A stretch of 64,000 bases of DNA from Sphingobacteriaceae bacterium GW460-11-11-14-LB5 (lineage in GTDB: Bacteria > Bacteroidota > Bacteroidia > Sphingobacteriales > Sphingobacteriaceae): NCBI GenBank assembly GCA_002151545.1, contig CP021237.1, positions 4,712,001-4,776,000 on the forward strand, in the 5' to 3' direction. A model generated the notes under the pieces. That model had not been told where the DNA came from. It was given only the letters and a program-made list of their open reading frames with translations, and did no database searches. The first letter of the stretch is position 1, and the number at the start of each line of letters is the position of its first letter. Position numbers and translations under genes: made by a program. This document shows positions 10,101 through 19,082 of this stretch, in pieces.

Positions 10101-13100
10101 CATCATTATCATTTAAAATTTGATTGTTAACGGCCTCGGCGTGGATAAACATTTCTAAATGTTTATAAGATCTGAAATCGCTGTAGGCTGTTTTAAATGC
10201 CGCCCTGCCATAACCATCTCTTAACGATTTTACAATAACCGATAACGATTGCTCATTTAAACGCGTATCGCCACGATAATTGCTATAGTCACGCTCGCGA
10301 AGAATACCCGGAGGGGTAACGTACGGAATCGGTGAACGTTTTCCATTTTCTTCGATGTTTACTGTCGAGACTTCAATGGTAGAATTATCAGGGGTAAGTG
10401 CTGGCAATGATGGATCGACGATTACCTGTGCAGCTTCATTCGCAGCATTGTATTCTCTCCACTCTCCACGGATCAGCTGCAACTTTGCAAAACGCATCAC
10501 GGCAGTATCAGCGAAATTGGTCATAAACATCCTGAAGAAACGGATGGATTTAAAATCCTGGATACCGCCTACTCTGTCCTGATACTGACCAATTGGGATT
10601 CTGAACTGATACCATGAAACGGCCTGTGTATTTCCATTGGCCAGTTTTACCTGTGATGTTACTTTATCGGTAATAAAATTCTGACCCACATTTAAATCAC
10701 CCGGACGCATCGAAACTTTATACTGAAAATACTCATCACTTTGCGTCATGTTATTATCGCGGTTGATGTCTTCCCCGTCGGGTAAAGAAGTAGAGGCAGA
10801 GTTTTCAAGTCCTAATTCTTCCTGCGACTGCTGCGAAGTTTTAGAGTTTCCTTCCGTTCCGTTATATTTTTCGTAACGTTTAAGAATACCTGCATTAATC
10901 TGATCTAAGGCCGGACCTCTGAAATAGGCATAATTATCTGATGAAGGATCGGCATCGAGTGCGGCAGAAGCGGTGGCATTTAACTGCGATTTAATTTGTG
11001 TAATTGCCGCAGCAAATTTTACCTTTTCGTCTGCATCCGCTAGTCCATCCAAACCGACGTCCTGTGCACGACGCGAATTGGCATTGTTATCAAAAGCCTG
11101 TACTACAGGTTGCAATTTGGGAACACGTCCCCATGCAGTTTCCTCGTATTTACTTGGATCGTTTGTTGCTGGCAAACCATTTTCTAACGATTTTCTACCA
11201 TCTTTCAGAATATCTTCCGAAATATTACCCAGATTGAAATACATATCACCACCTGCGGAATTCGGTTTATAAATAAAGGGGTCCATTACCCAAAACTCAA
11301 TAAAGCCCACATTTAAGGCTTCAAAATCGTTGGTTTCGATTTTTCGCTGGAAACCTCCCCAGTTATTTTTAGGTTGCAATAATGTTCCGTCTGGCCTGAA
11401 ATCAGTCGGGCGGAAGTTATACGGTCCCCTAACGGTTGGATAATAAGCCACATCGAAAGTGGTAATATTTAAGGCTTGTCCGGTTGCTGTTTCTTTAAAC
11501 GGGAAAACTTCCTGTTCAATCACCTCTCTTACGTAGTGATTAGAAAGTTCAGCCCGGTTGTTCCTGATATTGGCTGGAGTAGTAGATGCTGCTGAGTTAT
11601 AAAAAGTAGGATCGATGTTATAAAATGCGATCCTTGCCCGGTTGTAGCCATAGGTTAAATCGTTAGATTTATCATGCTCGGCGAAAAGCTGGGGAGTGCC
11701 CGATAACTGCCATGCAATGGCACTTTTTAAATCGATTACTGATCTGGATGCCTCGAAATCATCTAAATAACTTACCCCATTTTTACTGCCTGCAAAATTT
11801 AATGCTCTCGGATGTCCGGGAATCAATTGTGCAAACTCTCCATAAAACGTCACACTCGAAGGTGCCTTCGTAGAAAGGAAAGGGAGTTTATCAACCAATT
11901 TGGTTAAAAACCTTGATGGCGAACTGTAGTTAATATCTGCTCCCCAAATGGTATTCGAAATGGGTTCCTCGCCGATGTTTACCTTTTGTGTTAAAGGTTT
12001 CTCGGTTAAGTTCATGATGGTACCACCCAGGTTTAGCTTGTTGTTAACCCGGTAATCTAAACGGGTTCCAAAAAGCGAGCGCTGCTGCAGACCAAAAAGT
12101 TCATTGTTTTCTGTAGTTATCCGAATCGGCTGGCCAGATACCAACAGTGCCTGGTTGATAATGCTCACCCGGCCACCTTGATAATCAACCGTAAAATCTA
12201 TGCCTTCAGTTAATGGCATGGTTCCTGCAAAAACCTTTACTGATCCTTCGGGAACATTTATGGCGTTCAAACTAAATTCAGAAGAAATATCTGATTGGTA
12301 ATTTACCTTAATGATATATCGGTTCTGGTTTTGAAATAACTGTTTGGCGATAGTTTGGGTCGAATCGTAAAGCGCTGTAAAAGTATATTTATTAATCAAT
12401 GCCTGTTCACTAGGCAAAAATCTGGCAGCTAAATCTTTACCAAAAGGTTCAATTACCGGAAAGATAATCCTGCCGTTTGCCGGGTCGATGGTGATATAAC
12501 CCGAATTGGTATTGGTTACCAACGAGGTTTGCCCGTTGCTGCCTACCCCAAACATGCTGGCCTGATTGGCATTGCTCGCGGTAGAGTACGAACCAAAGGC
12601 ATTATTTGCGGCCACAAAATCGAAAATCCCATCGGGTTTACGTTCATTTTGCTGGTTTAAGCGATCGAATTCGGTTAAGGCAATCCACTGTTTATTCGCC
12701 GTATTTTGTCCTTCGGTCATTACCGGATTATCCACACCGGTTTCATTATCAATGCGGTAAATATCGAGTTTGAAATTTTGACTGCTGATCTGATATCCCC
12801 CAATTGAGTAGATATTTTTCATCATCAAATCCCAGGTAGGAAGTTTGATTTTGGTCGTTTCATTCTTTAGCAATTTAGCATAAAGCACTTTCGGATTGGC
12901 CGCATCAAAAGAAACATCGGTAGAAAATTCACCCACCTGGTATTCTACCCCATTATAAGTATAGCGGTAAGCAACAGCTAAAACCTCATCGGAATTTAAA
13001 GGGTTGTTTAGTGATAAATAACCCAGTTGCGGCTGAAAAGTAAACTCCCGTTCGTTTAATTTTCGGGCGTAAATGAGTTTGGCAAAGTTATCGGTATTGC

Positions 13101-14364
13101 TGCTATTGGCAGGCGTTGTCTGGAAGAAAGAGAGTACGGCATTAGAATTGGTTTGCCTTATCGCGCCACCCTGATAAGCATTTAATTGCGCAATTAAATT
13201 ATTCGATTGTTGCGAAAAACCCGTTGCGGTCGTTCCCGCTGGCAAACCTGAAGTACCACCCGTAAGCAAAGAAGTATTAAAAGGCGCATTTTCGCCCAAA
13301 TCCATCAAACCCAATACATCTCGCGAATCAGTAGTATTACCGGCCTTATTGGTAATCCAAACCTCAATTTTAGTAATCTGTATTGGCGAAGTGATAATGG
13401 GTGCGTTAGCCAGATTTTTGTTGTAGTTGTTCCTGAAATATTGTGACAGGAAATAGTGTTTATTCGCCTCGTAGCTATCGATATTTACGGTAGTCGTATT
13501 TTGCTGCGCCCCGTTGGTAATCTTAATTTCCCTAGATTCGGATTTTTGCTGGGTGTAAACACTTGTTACGTTTAAGCGCCCGAATTTCAGTTGTGTTTTA
13601 ATCCCGAAAAGGGCCTGTGTTCCGGTAATTAAAGAGGTATTTAAAGGCAAGCTTACGTTACCCGCTTCAATTTTTTGGATAATATCATCTGGTCCGCCGG
13701 TATAATCGAGTTTGATCTGGTTTTCGAAATCAAATTGGGCCTCGGTATTGTAATTGCTTTTGATTTTTAATTTGGTTCCGATGTTACCCACCAGATCCAT
13801 TTGTATCCTCTGGTTAAAATCGAAATTGGTCTGTACCCTTTGTCGTTCGTTAAAAAGCGGGTTTTCATTTTTATTTACCCGGCCTAAAAAGGTGAGCTCG
13901 GCTTCTCCGCGAGGCTGTATATCGATGGTTGTTCCACCGAATAATTTTTCGAAAGCTTTGCTGTTTACCTGAATCTGGGGAATGATACCTGTACTTCTGT
14001 AATCACTTACCTCTGCATTTGAAATACTCCGCCAGTTACTGCGTTTTATCTCACTGTTAACCAATCGCTGGTATTCGTCGATCGTTAAATATTGTGTATT
14101 TAAAACAAATTTTTCACCAATTAATTCCTTTACCACATAACGTTTATTCTTGGCATCGTATTCTACCACACGCTTTAAATTACTGGGCGCAGGAGAAAAT
14201 GGATTAACGGCCGGGCTAAGGCCTAAACGTTCCTTTTCGCGTAAACCAAAATTATTTTTTGGAGTAATGGTATCCGTTTTGCTTGGAACAACTTGGGAGA
14301 AAGCGTTTTGAGAAGCAATTAAAAAAAGAGGGATGAGAAACAGAAATGTAGATATTCTCTTCAA
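7165..14364 (-). CDS. sprA: SprA/Sov, outer-membrane translocon of the type IX secretion system
   Basis: 2399 residues, close to the roughly 2,400 of Flavobacterium SprA. SprA forms the very large outer-membrane channel through which T9SS cargo leaves the cell and is needed for gliding in motile species. A signal peptide is present (KRISTFLFLIPLFLIASQNAFSQ). The body contains family phrases such as NFAGSKNGVSYLDDFEASRSVIDL and GFIEFWVMDPFIY, and the C-terminus ends in an aromatic beta-strand (FSNFGFSLRFTLN). The start is a TTG: no in-frame ATG lies between the upstream stop and the signal peptide, and the next Met is near residue 190. It follows ruvA by 11 bases in the operon maeB-ruvA-sprA. 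The presence of sprA alone does not show that the strain glides. Confidence 0.95.
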   Translation of the reverse strand: MKRISTFLFLIPLFLIASQNAFSQVVPSKTDTITPKNNFGLREKERLGLSPAVNPFSPAPSNLKRVVEYDAKNKRYVVKELIGEKFVLNTQYLTIDEYQRLVNSEIKRSNWRSISNAEVSDYRSTGIIPQIQVNSKAFEKLFGGTTIDIQPRGEAELTFLGRVNKNENPLFNERQRVQTNFDFNQRIQMDLVGNIGTKLKIKSNYNTEAQFDFENQIKLDYTGGPDDIIQKIEAGNVSLPLNTSLITGTQALFGIKTQLKFGRLNVTSVYTQQKSESREIKITNGAQQNTTTVNIDSYEANKHYFLSQYFRNNYNKNLANAPIITSPIQITKIEVWITNKAGNTTDSRDVLGLMDLGENAPFNTSLLTGGTSGLPAGTTATGFSQQSNNLIAQLNAYQGGAIRQTNSNAVLSFFQTTPANSSNTDNFAKLIYARKLNEREFTFQPQLGYLSLNNPLNSDEVLAVAYRYTYNGVEYQVGEFSTDVSFDAANPKVLYAKLLKNETTKIKLPTWDLMMKNIYSIGGYQISSQNFKLDIYRIDNETGVDNPVMTEGQNTANKQWIALTEFDRLNQQNERKPDGIFDFVAANNAFGSYSTASNANQASMFGVGSNGQTSLVTNTNSGYITIDPANGRIIFPVIEPFGKDLAARFLPSEQALINKYTFTALYDSTQTIAKQLFQNQNRYIIKVNYQSDISSEFSLNAINVPEGSVKVFAGTMPLTEGIDFTVDYQGGRVSIINQALLVSGQPIRITTENNELFGLQQRSLFGTRLDYRVNNKLNLGGTIMNLTEKPLTQKVNIGEEPISNTIWGADINYSSPSRFLTKLVDKLPFLSTKAPSSVTFYGEFAQLIPGHPRALNFAGSKNGVSYLDDFEASRSVIDLKSAIAWQLSGTPQLFAEHDKSNDLTYGYNRARIAFYNIDPTFYNSAASTTPANIRNNRAELSNHYVREVIEQEVFPFKETATGQALNITTFDVAYYPTVRGPYNFRPTDFRPDGTLLQPKNNWGGFQRKIETNDFEALNVGFIEFWVMDPFIYKPNSAGGDMYFNLGNISEDILKDGRKSLENGLPATNDPSKYEETAWGRVPKLQPVVQAFDNNANSRRAQDVGLDGLADADEKVKFAAAITQIKSQLNATASAALDADPSSDNYAYFRGPALDQINAGILKRYEKYNGTEGNSKTSQQSQEELGLENSASTSLPDGEDINRDNNMTQSDEYFQYKVSMRPGDLNVGQNFITDKVTSQVKLANGNTQAVSWYQFRIPIGQYQDRVGGIQDFKSIRFFRMFMTNFADTAVMRFAKLQLIRGEWREYNAANEAAQVIVDPSLPALTPDNSTIEVSTVNIEENGKRSPIPYVTPPGILRERDYSNYRGDTRLNEQSLSVIVKSLRDGYGRAAFKTAYSDFRSYKHLEMFIHAEAVNNQILNDNDVSAFLRIGTDNQDNYYEYVIPLKVTNPGTSDPDAIWPEANRMDIDLTLFQNAKLARNVAKQANGQPWPTNVPFTYTDGARTIVVKGQPDMSKVRVYMVGIKNPLRAANDEQNDDGLDKNALVWFNELRLTEFDEKGGWAATGRLNLKLADFADVNISGSKSTIGFGSIDSKVSERNRADNVLLDVSSAMELGKFLPQKSGVKIPMFVSYSKQVSTPQYNPRTPDIELKNALAQSTKEQKDSILNFAQDYTVRRGINFTNVRKERTNNSKPVRLWDIENFAASYAYTQYNHRDFINQSSIQNTYRASLQYSYSKEAKTIAPFEKIIKSNMLALLKDFNFSIFPSAINFRIDVDRLYSENTLRNNDPNNTIGVYQSGYGTTFNKNFTMSRIYGIAWNLTRSLQLDFNATNYSIIDEPDGRLDGLKRDTVWQNLKRLGRTTDYNHNLNVTYNLPIDKIPGLNWITVKTRYGTNFNWQTEPLSTLRDPNINLGNTVQNSRTVQINPTLNLTTLYNKFGFIRSAGNDQEGSGAKKFFINLLTSVKNVNASFVQTKGIFLPGYLPTTKYFGIDNATGAPGLGFAFGSQRDIRDMALNNGWLTTDTLQNQLYVNTLREDFQLTGQVEPFKDLRITLKANKAQTRNFSTNFRYVASVSSFENLSAITTGDYSVSYIALGTAFKENNSTVVSGLFNQFMANRMIISRRLGAQNPNSGGVNGGFADGYSKESQDVIISAFMAAYSGKDAGKTKMNAFPKIPLPNWSLTYSGLTRIPFIADKFSSVDIRHGYRSSYNINGFNSLLRYQETNGAVSSRDVNNNFLPEYQFAQVTISEYFSPLVGVDTRFKNNLTASFELNRSRLLGLSLSNSQLAQLSENNMVLGLGYRTNKFRFPFGWFKSLKMDNNMDFKLDVAIRDNKTVIYRADVTEAEVSSGAKNITLRPSVDYVLNQKFNIKLFYDSNITKPYTSQTFNTSFSNFGFSLRFTLN

Positions 14365-14375
14365 AGGCAGTAGAT

Positions 14376-14960
14376 CTATAAAGTTTTTAAAGCTTGTTTA
14401 ATTAGTTGCTCTACCGAAAGTGTTCCCTCTGTCACTTTTAAAATCTGGTCTATAGTTTTTTCGGCGGTTTGTTTGGCGAATCCGAGCATTACCAATGCTG
14501 ATAACGCTTCATCTTTAACAGTATTGTGTTGAGGCATAGAAATTAATGAGTCTGCCCCTTCTTTTTTTAGTTTATCCTGGAGTTCTAAAACCAGGCGTTG
14601 TGCCGTTTTAGCTCCTAAGCCCTTAATCCGTTGAATTAGGGGTAAATCTGCTTTAACAATCGCGGTCTGGATTTCTATAGGTGTAATCGATGATAAAATC
14701 ATTCTACCTGTATTTGGTCCAATTCCCGATACCGATATTAAGTGTAAAAATAAACGGCGTTCGCCTTCATCAGCGAAGCCGTATAATGTATGTGCATCTT
14801 CTTTTACATGCAGCCAGGTGTATAGTTTACACCTTTCTGCATCGCCCAAAGCGCTGTATGTATTTAAAGAAATGTTTATATGATAGCCTATACCTCCGGC
14901 TTCAACCACAACATATGCCGGGTTTTTGAATGTCAATTTACCATCAATATAGGCGTACAT
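14376..14960 (-). CDS. ruvA: Holliday junction branch-migration subunit RuvA
   Basis: 194 residues, the normal RuvA length. RuvA is a tetramer that holds the Holliday junction for the RuvB motor. Domain I is an OB fold (MYAYIDGKLTFKNPAYVVVEAGGIGYHI), domain II has two helix-hairpin-helix motifs (LISVSGIGPNTGRMIL and LIQRIKGLGAKTAQRLVLEL), and domain III is the RuvB-binding three-helix bundle (ALSALVMLGFAKQTAEKTI). It starts 6 bases after the maeB stop and ends 11 bases before sprA, so it is the middle gene of a three-gene operon. ruvB and ruvC are not here. Confidence 0.97.
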   Translation of the reverse strand: MYAYIDGKLTFKNPAYVVVEAGGIGYHINISLNTYSALGDAERCKLYTWLHVKEDAHTLYGFADEGERRLFLHLISVSGIGPNTGRMILSSITPIEIQTAIVKADLPLIQRIKGLGAKTAQRLVLELQDKLKKEGADSLISMPQHNTVKDEALSALVMLGFAKQTAEKTIDQILKVTEGTLSVEQLIKQALKTL

Positions 14961-14966
14961 GTAATT

Positions 14967-17282
14967 CTACTTTTTAGTTGTTTTTCCAAATATACCTTTT
15001 CGTTTCGATGTTGCAATTTCTTCTTTTGCTTGCACATCTACAACAGCAATGGTAACCATATTGACGATTTCACGTACAGAACTACCTAATTGAACAATAT
15101 GAACAGGTTTATTCAGTCCAAGCAGGATCGGACCAACCGCTTCGGCGCCGCCTAACTCTTGTAACAATTTGTATGCAATGTTTCCTGATTCGAGATTTGG
15201 GAACACTAAAGTGTTAGCTGGAGCATCTGCCAGGGTACTAAATGGGAAATTATCTTTTAAAAGTTCGTTGTTGATGGCAAAGTTTCCCTGCATCTCTCCA
15301 TCTACAATTACCTCAGGATGATTTTTATGCAAAAGTTTAACCGTTTCCCTTACTTTATTTGGTGTTACCCCATCATTTGAACCAAAGTTTGAATAAGATA
15401 ATAAAGCAATGCGTGGTTTGATGTTAAACTGCTTAACAGATTTATCAAGCAATAAAGTAATATCTACCAGCTCTTCTGCTGTTGGATCTACGTTTACTGT
15501 GGTATCTCCGAAGAAAACAGGACCTTTTTTGGTCATCATCATGTACATACCCGCAACACGTTTCACACTTGGATCAACACCAATTACGTGTAAAGCAGGC
15601 TTAATGGTCGATCCATAATTTTTGGTCAGACCCGAAATCATGGCATCGGCTTCGCCAAACTCAACCATCGATGCACCATAATAGTTACGGTCTCTCAATA
15701 ATTTAGTGGCATCAGTTAGAGAAACCCCTTTACGCTGACGTTTTTGATAAAGCGCCTCGGCATATTGTTTGGTTTTATCAGGATTCTGCATCTGATCAAT
15801 GATCTCTACACCTTCTAACTCCAAACCGTGCTCATCAATAATCGCCTGTATTTTATCTTTATTTCCTAAAAGGATTGGAATGGCGATATTCTCGTCGTTA
15901 ACAATCTGCGCTGCCTTTAAAATTTTGTAATTATCAGCTTCAGCAAATACAACTCTTTTTGGATCTGTTTTAGCTTTGGTGGTAATGGCACGCATAATGG
16001 CGTCATCCAAACCTAAACGTTTTCTTAGTTCTTCGCTATAGGCATCCCAATCGGTAATAATTTTACGGGCCACGCCGCTTTCAATGGCTGCTTTGGCTAC
16101 CGCGATAGAAACCTCTGTAATTAACCTAAAATCGACAGGTTTTGGAATAATATATTCTTTACCGAATTTAAGGTTACGGGCATTGTAAGCTAAGTTTACA
16201 GCCTCTGGAACCGATTTTTTAGCTAATTCCGCGATGGCTTTAACGGCAGCGATTTTCATCGGCTCGTTAATACCTGTTGCTCGAACATCAAGCGCACCAC
16301 GGAAAATATAAGGGAAACCTAAAACGTTATTTACCTGGTTCGGATAATCAGAACGGCCTGTAGCCATAATAATATCTTTACGGGTTTTAATCGCCAGTTC
16401 GTAGGCAATCTCGGGATTAGGATTGGCCATTGCAAAAACGATTGGGTTTTTGGCCATCGAAGTTAACATTTCTGCGGTAACACAATCGGCTGATGAAAGA
16501 CCGATAAACACATCAGAATCTTTCATGGCTTCGGCCAAAGTGCTGATTTTTCTATCTGTAGCAAATTCAGCTTTAATCTCATCAAGTACTTCACGGTCTT
16601 TACGGATCACACCAGAACGGTCACACATGATGATGTTCTCTTTTTTAGCGCCCAAAGAAACATAAAGTTTGGTACAAGAAATTGCAGCGGCACCAGCACC
16701 ATTAACTACAATTTTAATCTTATCCATTTTTTTCTTGAAGATTTCGCAGGCGTTCAACAATGCTGCAGCTGAAATAATCGCTGTACCATGCTGATCATCA
16801 TGCATGACCGGAATGTTCATTTCTTCCTTTAAGCGACGCTCAATTTCGAAACATTCTGGTGCTTTAATATCTTCTAAGTTAACACCACCAAATGTTGGCT
16901 CTAAAGCCTTCACGATTTTCACAAAATCGTCAACATTTTTGGTATCTAACTCTAAATCGAATACATCAATATCAGCAAAGATCTTGAAAAGCAAACCTTT
17001 TCCTTCCATTACTGGTTTTCCGGCTTCCGGACCGATATCGCCTAAACCTAAAACGGCTGTACCGTTACTGATTACCGCAACCAGGTTGCCCTTTGCGGTA
17101 TATTTATAAACATCTTCTTTATTTTCTGCAATCTTCAAACACGGCTCTGCAACGCCAGGGGAATACGCTAAAGTTAAATCTCTTTGCGATGTTGTAGGTT
17201 TTGTGGGTACTACTTGTATCTTTCCTGGACGGCCTTGCGAGTGGTAATCAAGCGCATCTTGCTTTCTAGTGGTCTTACTCAT
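14967..17282 (-). CDS. maeB: NADP-dependent malic enzyme with C-terminal phosphotransacetylase-like domain
   Basis: 771 residues from the ATG at 17282 (MSKTTRKQDALDYHSQGRPGK); an upstream in-frame codon at 17309 overlaps the promoter -7 element and is rejected. Residues 1 to about 420 are a MaeB-type malic enzyme: LTLAYSPGVAEPCL, the metal-binding ALEPTFGGVNLEDIKAPECFEIE and PVMHDDQHGTAI, and the dinucleotide-binding VVNGAGAAAISC. From about residue 430 a phosphotransacetylase-like domain follows, which in MaeB hybrids is regulatory rather than catalytic. The enzyme oxidatively decarboxylates malate to pyruvate with NADPH formation. First gene of the operon with ruvA and sprA. Confidence 0.95.
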   Translation of the reverse strand: MSKTTRKQDALDYHSQGRPGKIQVVPTKPTTSQRDLTLAYSPGVAEPCLKIAENKEDVYKYTAKGNLVAVISNGTAVLGLGDIGPEAGKPVMEGKGLLFKIFADIDVFDLELDTKNVDDFVKIVKALEPTFGGVNLEDIKAPECFEIERRLKEEMNIPVMHDDQHGTAIISAAALLNACEIFKKKMDKIKIVVNGAGAAAISCTKLYVSLGAKKENIIMCDRSGVIRKDREVLDEIKAEFATDRKISTLAEAMKDSDVFIGLSSADCVTAEMLTSMAKNPIVFAMANPNPEIAYELAIKTRKDIIMATGRSDYPNQVNNVLGFPYIFRGALDVRATGINEPMKIAAVKAIAELAKKSVPEAVNLAYNARNLKFGKEYIIPKPVDFRLITEVSIAVAKAAIESGVARKIITDWDAYSEELRKRLGLDDAIMRAITTKAKTDPKRVVFAEADNYKILKAAQIVNDENIAIPILLGNKDKIQAIIDEHGLELEGVEIIDQMQNPDKTKQYAEALYQKRQRKGVSLTDATKLLRDRNYYGASMVEFGEADAMISGLTKNYGSTIKPALHVIGVDPSVKRVAGMYMMMTKKGPVFFGDTTVNVDPTAEELVDITLLLDKSVKQFNIKPRIALLSYSNFGSNDGVTPNKVRETVKLLHKNHPEVIVDGEMQGNFAINNELLKDNFPFSTLADAPANTLVFPNLESGNIAYKLLQELGGAEAVGPILLGLNKPVHIVQLGSSVREIVNMVTIAVVDVQAKEEIATSKRKGIFGKTTKK

Positions 17283-17305
17283 TACGTAACTTATTAGTGA
17301 CGGGG

Positions 17306-17336
17306 GCAAAGGTACAATTCTTTTTATGAGGCATAA
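17306..17336 (-). promoter_or_regulatory. Promoter of the maeB-ruvA-sprA operon
   Basis: Minus-strand TTTA, a 19-base spacer, then TACCTTTG (17306-17313). This is an almost perfect Bacteroidota promoter and the only one seen ahead of ruvA and sprA, so all three genes probably depend on it. Expected leader is about 15-20 bases before the ATG at 17282. Confidence 0.75.
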
Positions 17337-17470
17337 AATAAAAAGCCCTTCAAAAAAGTTAAATAAGACGCGACATTAAGCTGCCTGTTGCAGCAATGGA
17401 TTAAACCAGGTTTATGATACCATTTCAAATTACCTGATCAAGAAATAAGCACAATTGTTTCGGTTCCGTA

Positions 17471-18874
17471 TTAGCCCCTGCTAATTTTCAGAATCATACC
17501 AACTTGCAAACCGGCTTTGGATAAACGGTTATCTCTTCTGATACTCTGAACGGTTGCTCCATCAAATTTCTCGGCAATTTCAGACAAGGTATCGCCTGTT
17601 TTAACTTTGTAACTCAAAAAAGACGATGGTGCTTTTAATGGTGTACGGTTTTTAGCATAGATTTTTAATCTTTGTCCAGGCACCAGGGTTTTGCTTTTTA
17701 AACCATTCCAAACCCTTAAATCCTGCACCTCTACACCATATTTATCGGCAACAGTTGTCAAACTTTGTCCGGAGGTAACTTTATGGTAAACTACAGCGGT
17801 TGTAGCGATACTTTTTGTTTTTTTCTTTCTTAAATCTCTTACATCATCAGTACTGGCGGCCACCACTTTCATGTTCACCTCCACTTCCTGATTATTTAAC
17901 ACATCGTAAATACCGGCGTAATCGATGTCCCTTAACTTGGGCATCACAATACGCTTGGGCTCATCATCTGTGCCGTTTACAATCTTTTTCTTGTACGATG
18001 GATTTAAGGCCATAATGGCTGCTTCATCAACATTTAACACCTTTGCGAGTGTAGATAGCGAAACGAAGCGAGTCGTTTGAACCGTATCGGTTTTTAAAAA
18101 CATGCTCGAAGCTTGCGCGGTAATCTGATGTTTGCCCGAATAATTCATTACATAAACCGCAGCAATAAATGCCGGCACATAATTTCTGGTTTCTTTAGGT
18201 AAAAACTGTCTGATTACCCAAAAATCCCTCGAGCCAGCTTTATCAATTGCCCGGTTAACATTACCCTTTCCGCAGTTATAGGCGGCAATGGCCAACAGCC
18301 AATCGCCAAGCTCTTCAAAAGCATCTCTAAAATAGGCTGCCGCTGCATAACTCGCCTGGATCGGATCTTTGCGTTCGTCGACAAAGTTATCCATCTTCAG
18401 GCCATAAGCCTTACCCGTGCCGAACATAAACTGCCAGATCCCTGTTGCCCCAACTCTCGAAATGGCATGCGGATTCATCTGTGATTCGACGATGGTTAAA
18501 TATTTTATTTCCTGTGGAATGTTATAATCTTTTAAGGCTTTATCAAAAATAGGGAAGTAATAACTCGACAAGCCAATCATTTTCCCGAACATATCTTTAC
18601 GCTTGGCATAAATATCGATATACTGCTGAACGTACTCGTTGTAAGGAAGCGGTACCGTTTTCGCAATAGAATCGAGCCTGAGTTTATAGATAAAATTCTG
18701 GCCCATGTTTAACGGGTTTTCTGAAACTAGCGGTACAGCTACCGTATCGGTATTGATAAAGATGTTATTGTGAATCTTCGGAAGACTATCCAGTTTGAGT
18801 GTTTGTTGCGCGGAAGAGGAAGAAATGTATCCTAAGCATGCACAAATTGAAGCAAAAAGTAATTTTTTAATCAT
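17471..18874 (-). CDS. Membrane-bound lytic murein transglycosylase with two LysM domains (MltD type)
   Basis: 467 residues. Signal peptide at about 1-22. An SLT (GH23) domain spans about residues 95-260, with the catalytic Glu in TIVESQMNPHAISRVGATGIWQFM and the family motif AAIAAYNCGKGNVNRAI. Two LysM repeats at the C-terminus (starting VVYHKVTSGQSLTTVADKYG and LSYKVKTGDTLSEIAEKF) bind peptidoglycan. The enzyme cleaves the MurNAc-GlcNAc bond, forming 1,6-anhydroMurNAc. It is MltD-like in domain order; MltD of E. coli is a lipoprotein, while here no clear lipobox Cys is seen (ICACLGYISSSSAQQ is a conventional signal sequence). It is the last gene of the run from 29.7 kb but has a 208-base gap before it and may have its own promoter. 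Confidence 0.9.
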   Translation of the reverse strand: MIKKLLFASICACLGYISSSSAQQTLKLDSLPKIHNNIFINTDTVAVPLVSENPLNMGQNFIYKLRLDSIAKTVPLPYNEYVQQYIDIYAKRKDMFGKMIGLSSYYFPIFDKALKDYNIPQEIKYLTIVESQMNPHAISRVGATGIWQFMFGTGKAYGLKMDNFVDERKDPIQASYAAAAYFRDAFEELGDWLLAIAAYNCGKGNVNRAIDKAGSRDFWVIRQFLPKETRNYVPAFIAAVYVMNYSGKHQITAQASSMFLKTDTVQTTRFVSLSTLAKVLNVDEAAIMALNPSYKKKIVNGTDDEPKRIVMPKLRDIDYAGIYDVLNNQEVEVNMKVVAASTDDVRDLRKKKTKSIATTAVVYHKVTSGQSLTTVADKYGVEVQDLRVWNGLKSKTLVPGQRLKIYAKNRTPLKAPSSFLSYKVKTGDTLSEIAEKFDGATVQSIRRDNRLSKAGLQVGMILKISRG

Positions 18875-19033
18875 GGGCTATTGGTTCAAATTTTCATTAA
18901 CCGTGGCTGGTGTCCCCACAAACCTTTGTACAAATCCTTTCTTCTTTCCATAGGGAACTAAAATAAGAACCTGCGAACCTTCCAAACAATGCCTGGAAAA
19001 CAGCTAATGAAATGCCATTGCCATACTTAACGA

Positions 19034-19075
19034 TAATGCTTTTTTGCATTAAATTGCTTCGTACTTCGCAATGAC
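19034..19075. repeat. Dispersed palindromic element (GTCATTGCGAAGTACGAAGC class)
   Basis: TAATGC / GCATTA form a hairpin with a 6-T loop (19034-19051), followed by a tract which on the minus strand reads CGTCATTGCGAAGTACGAAG. The latter is, from memory, a very common intergenic motif in Bacteroidota. It lies 7 bases before the gatA stop codon. Confidence 0.45.
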
Positions 19076-19082
19076 GATAAAA

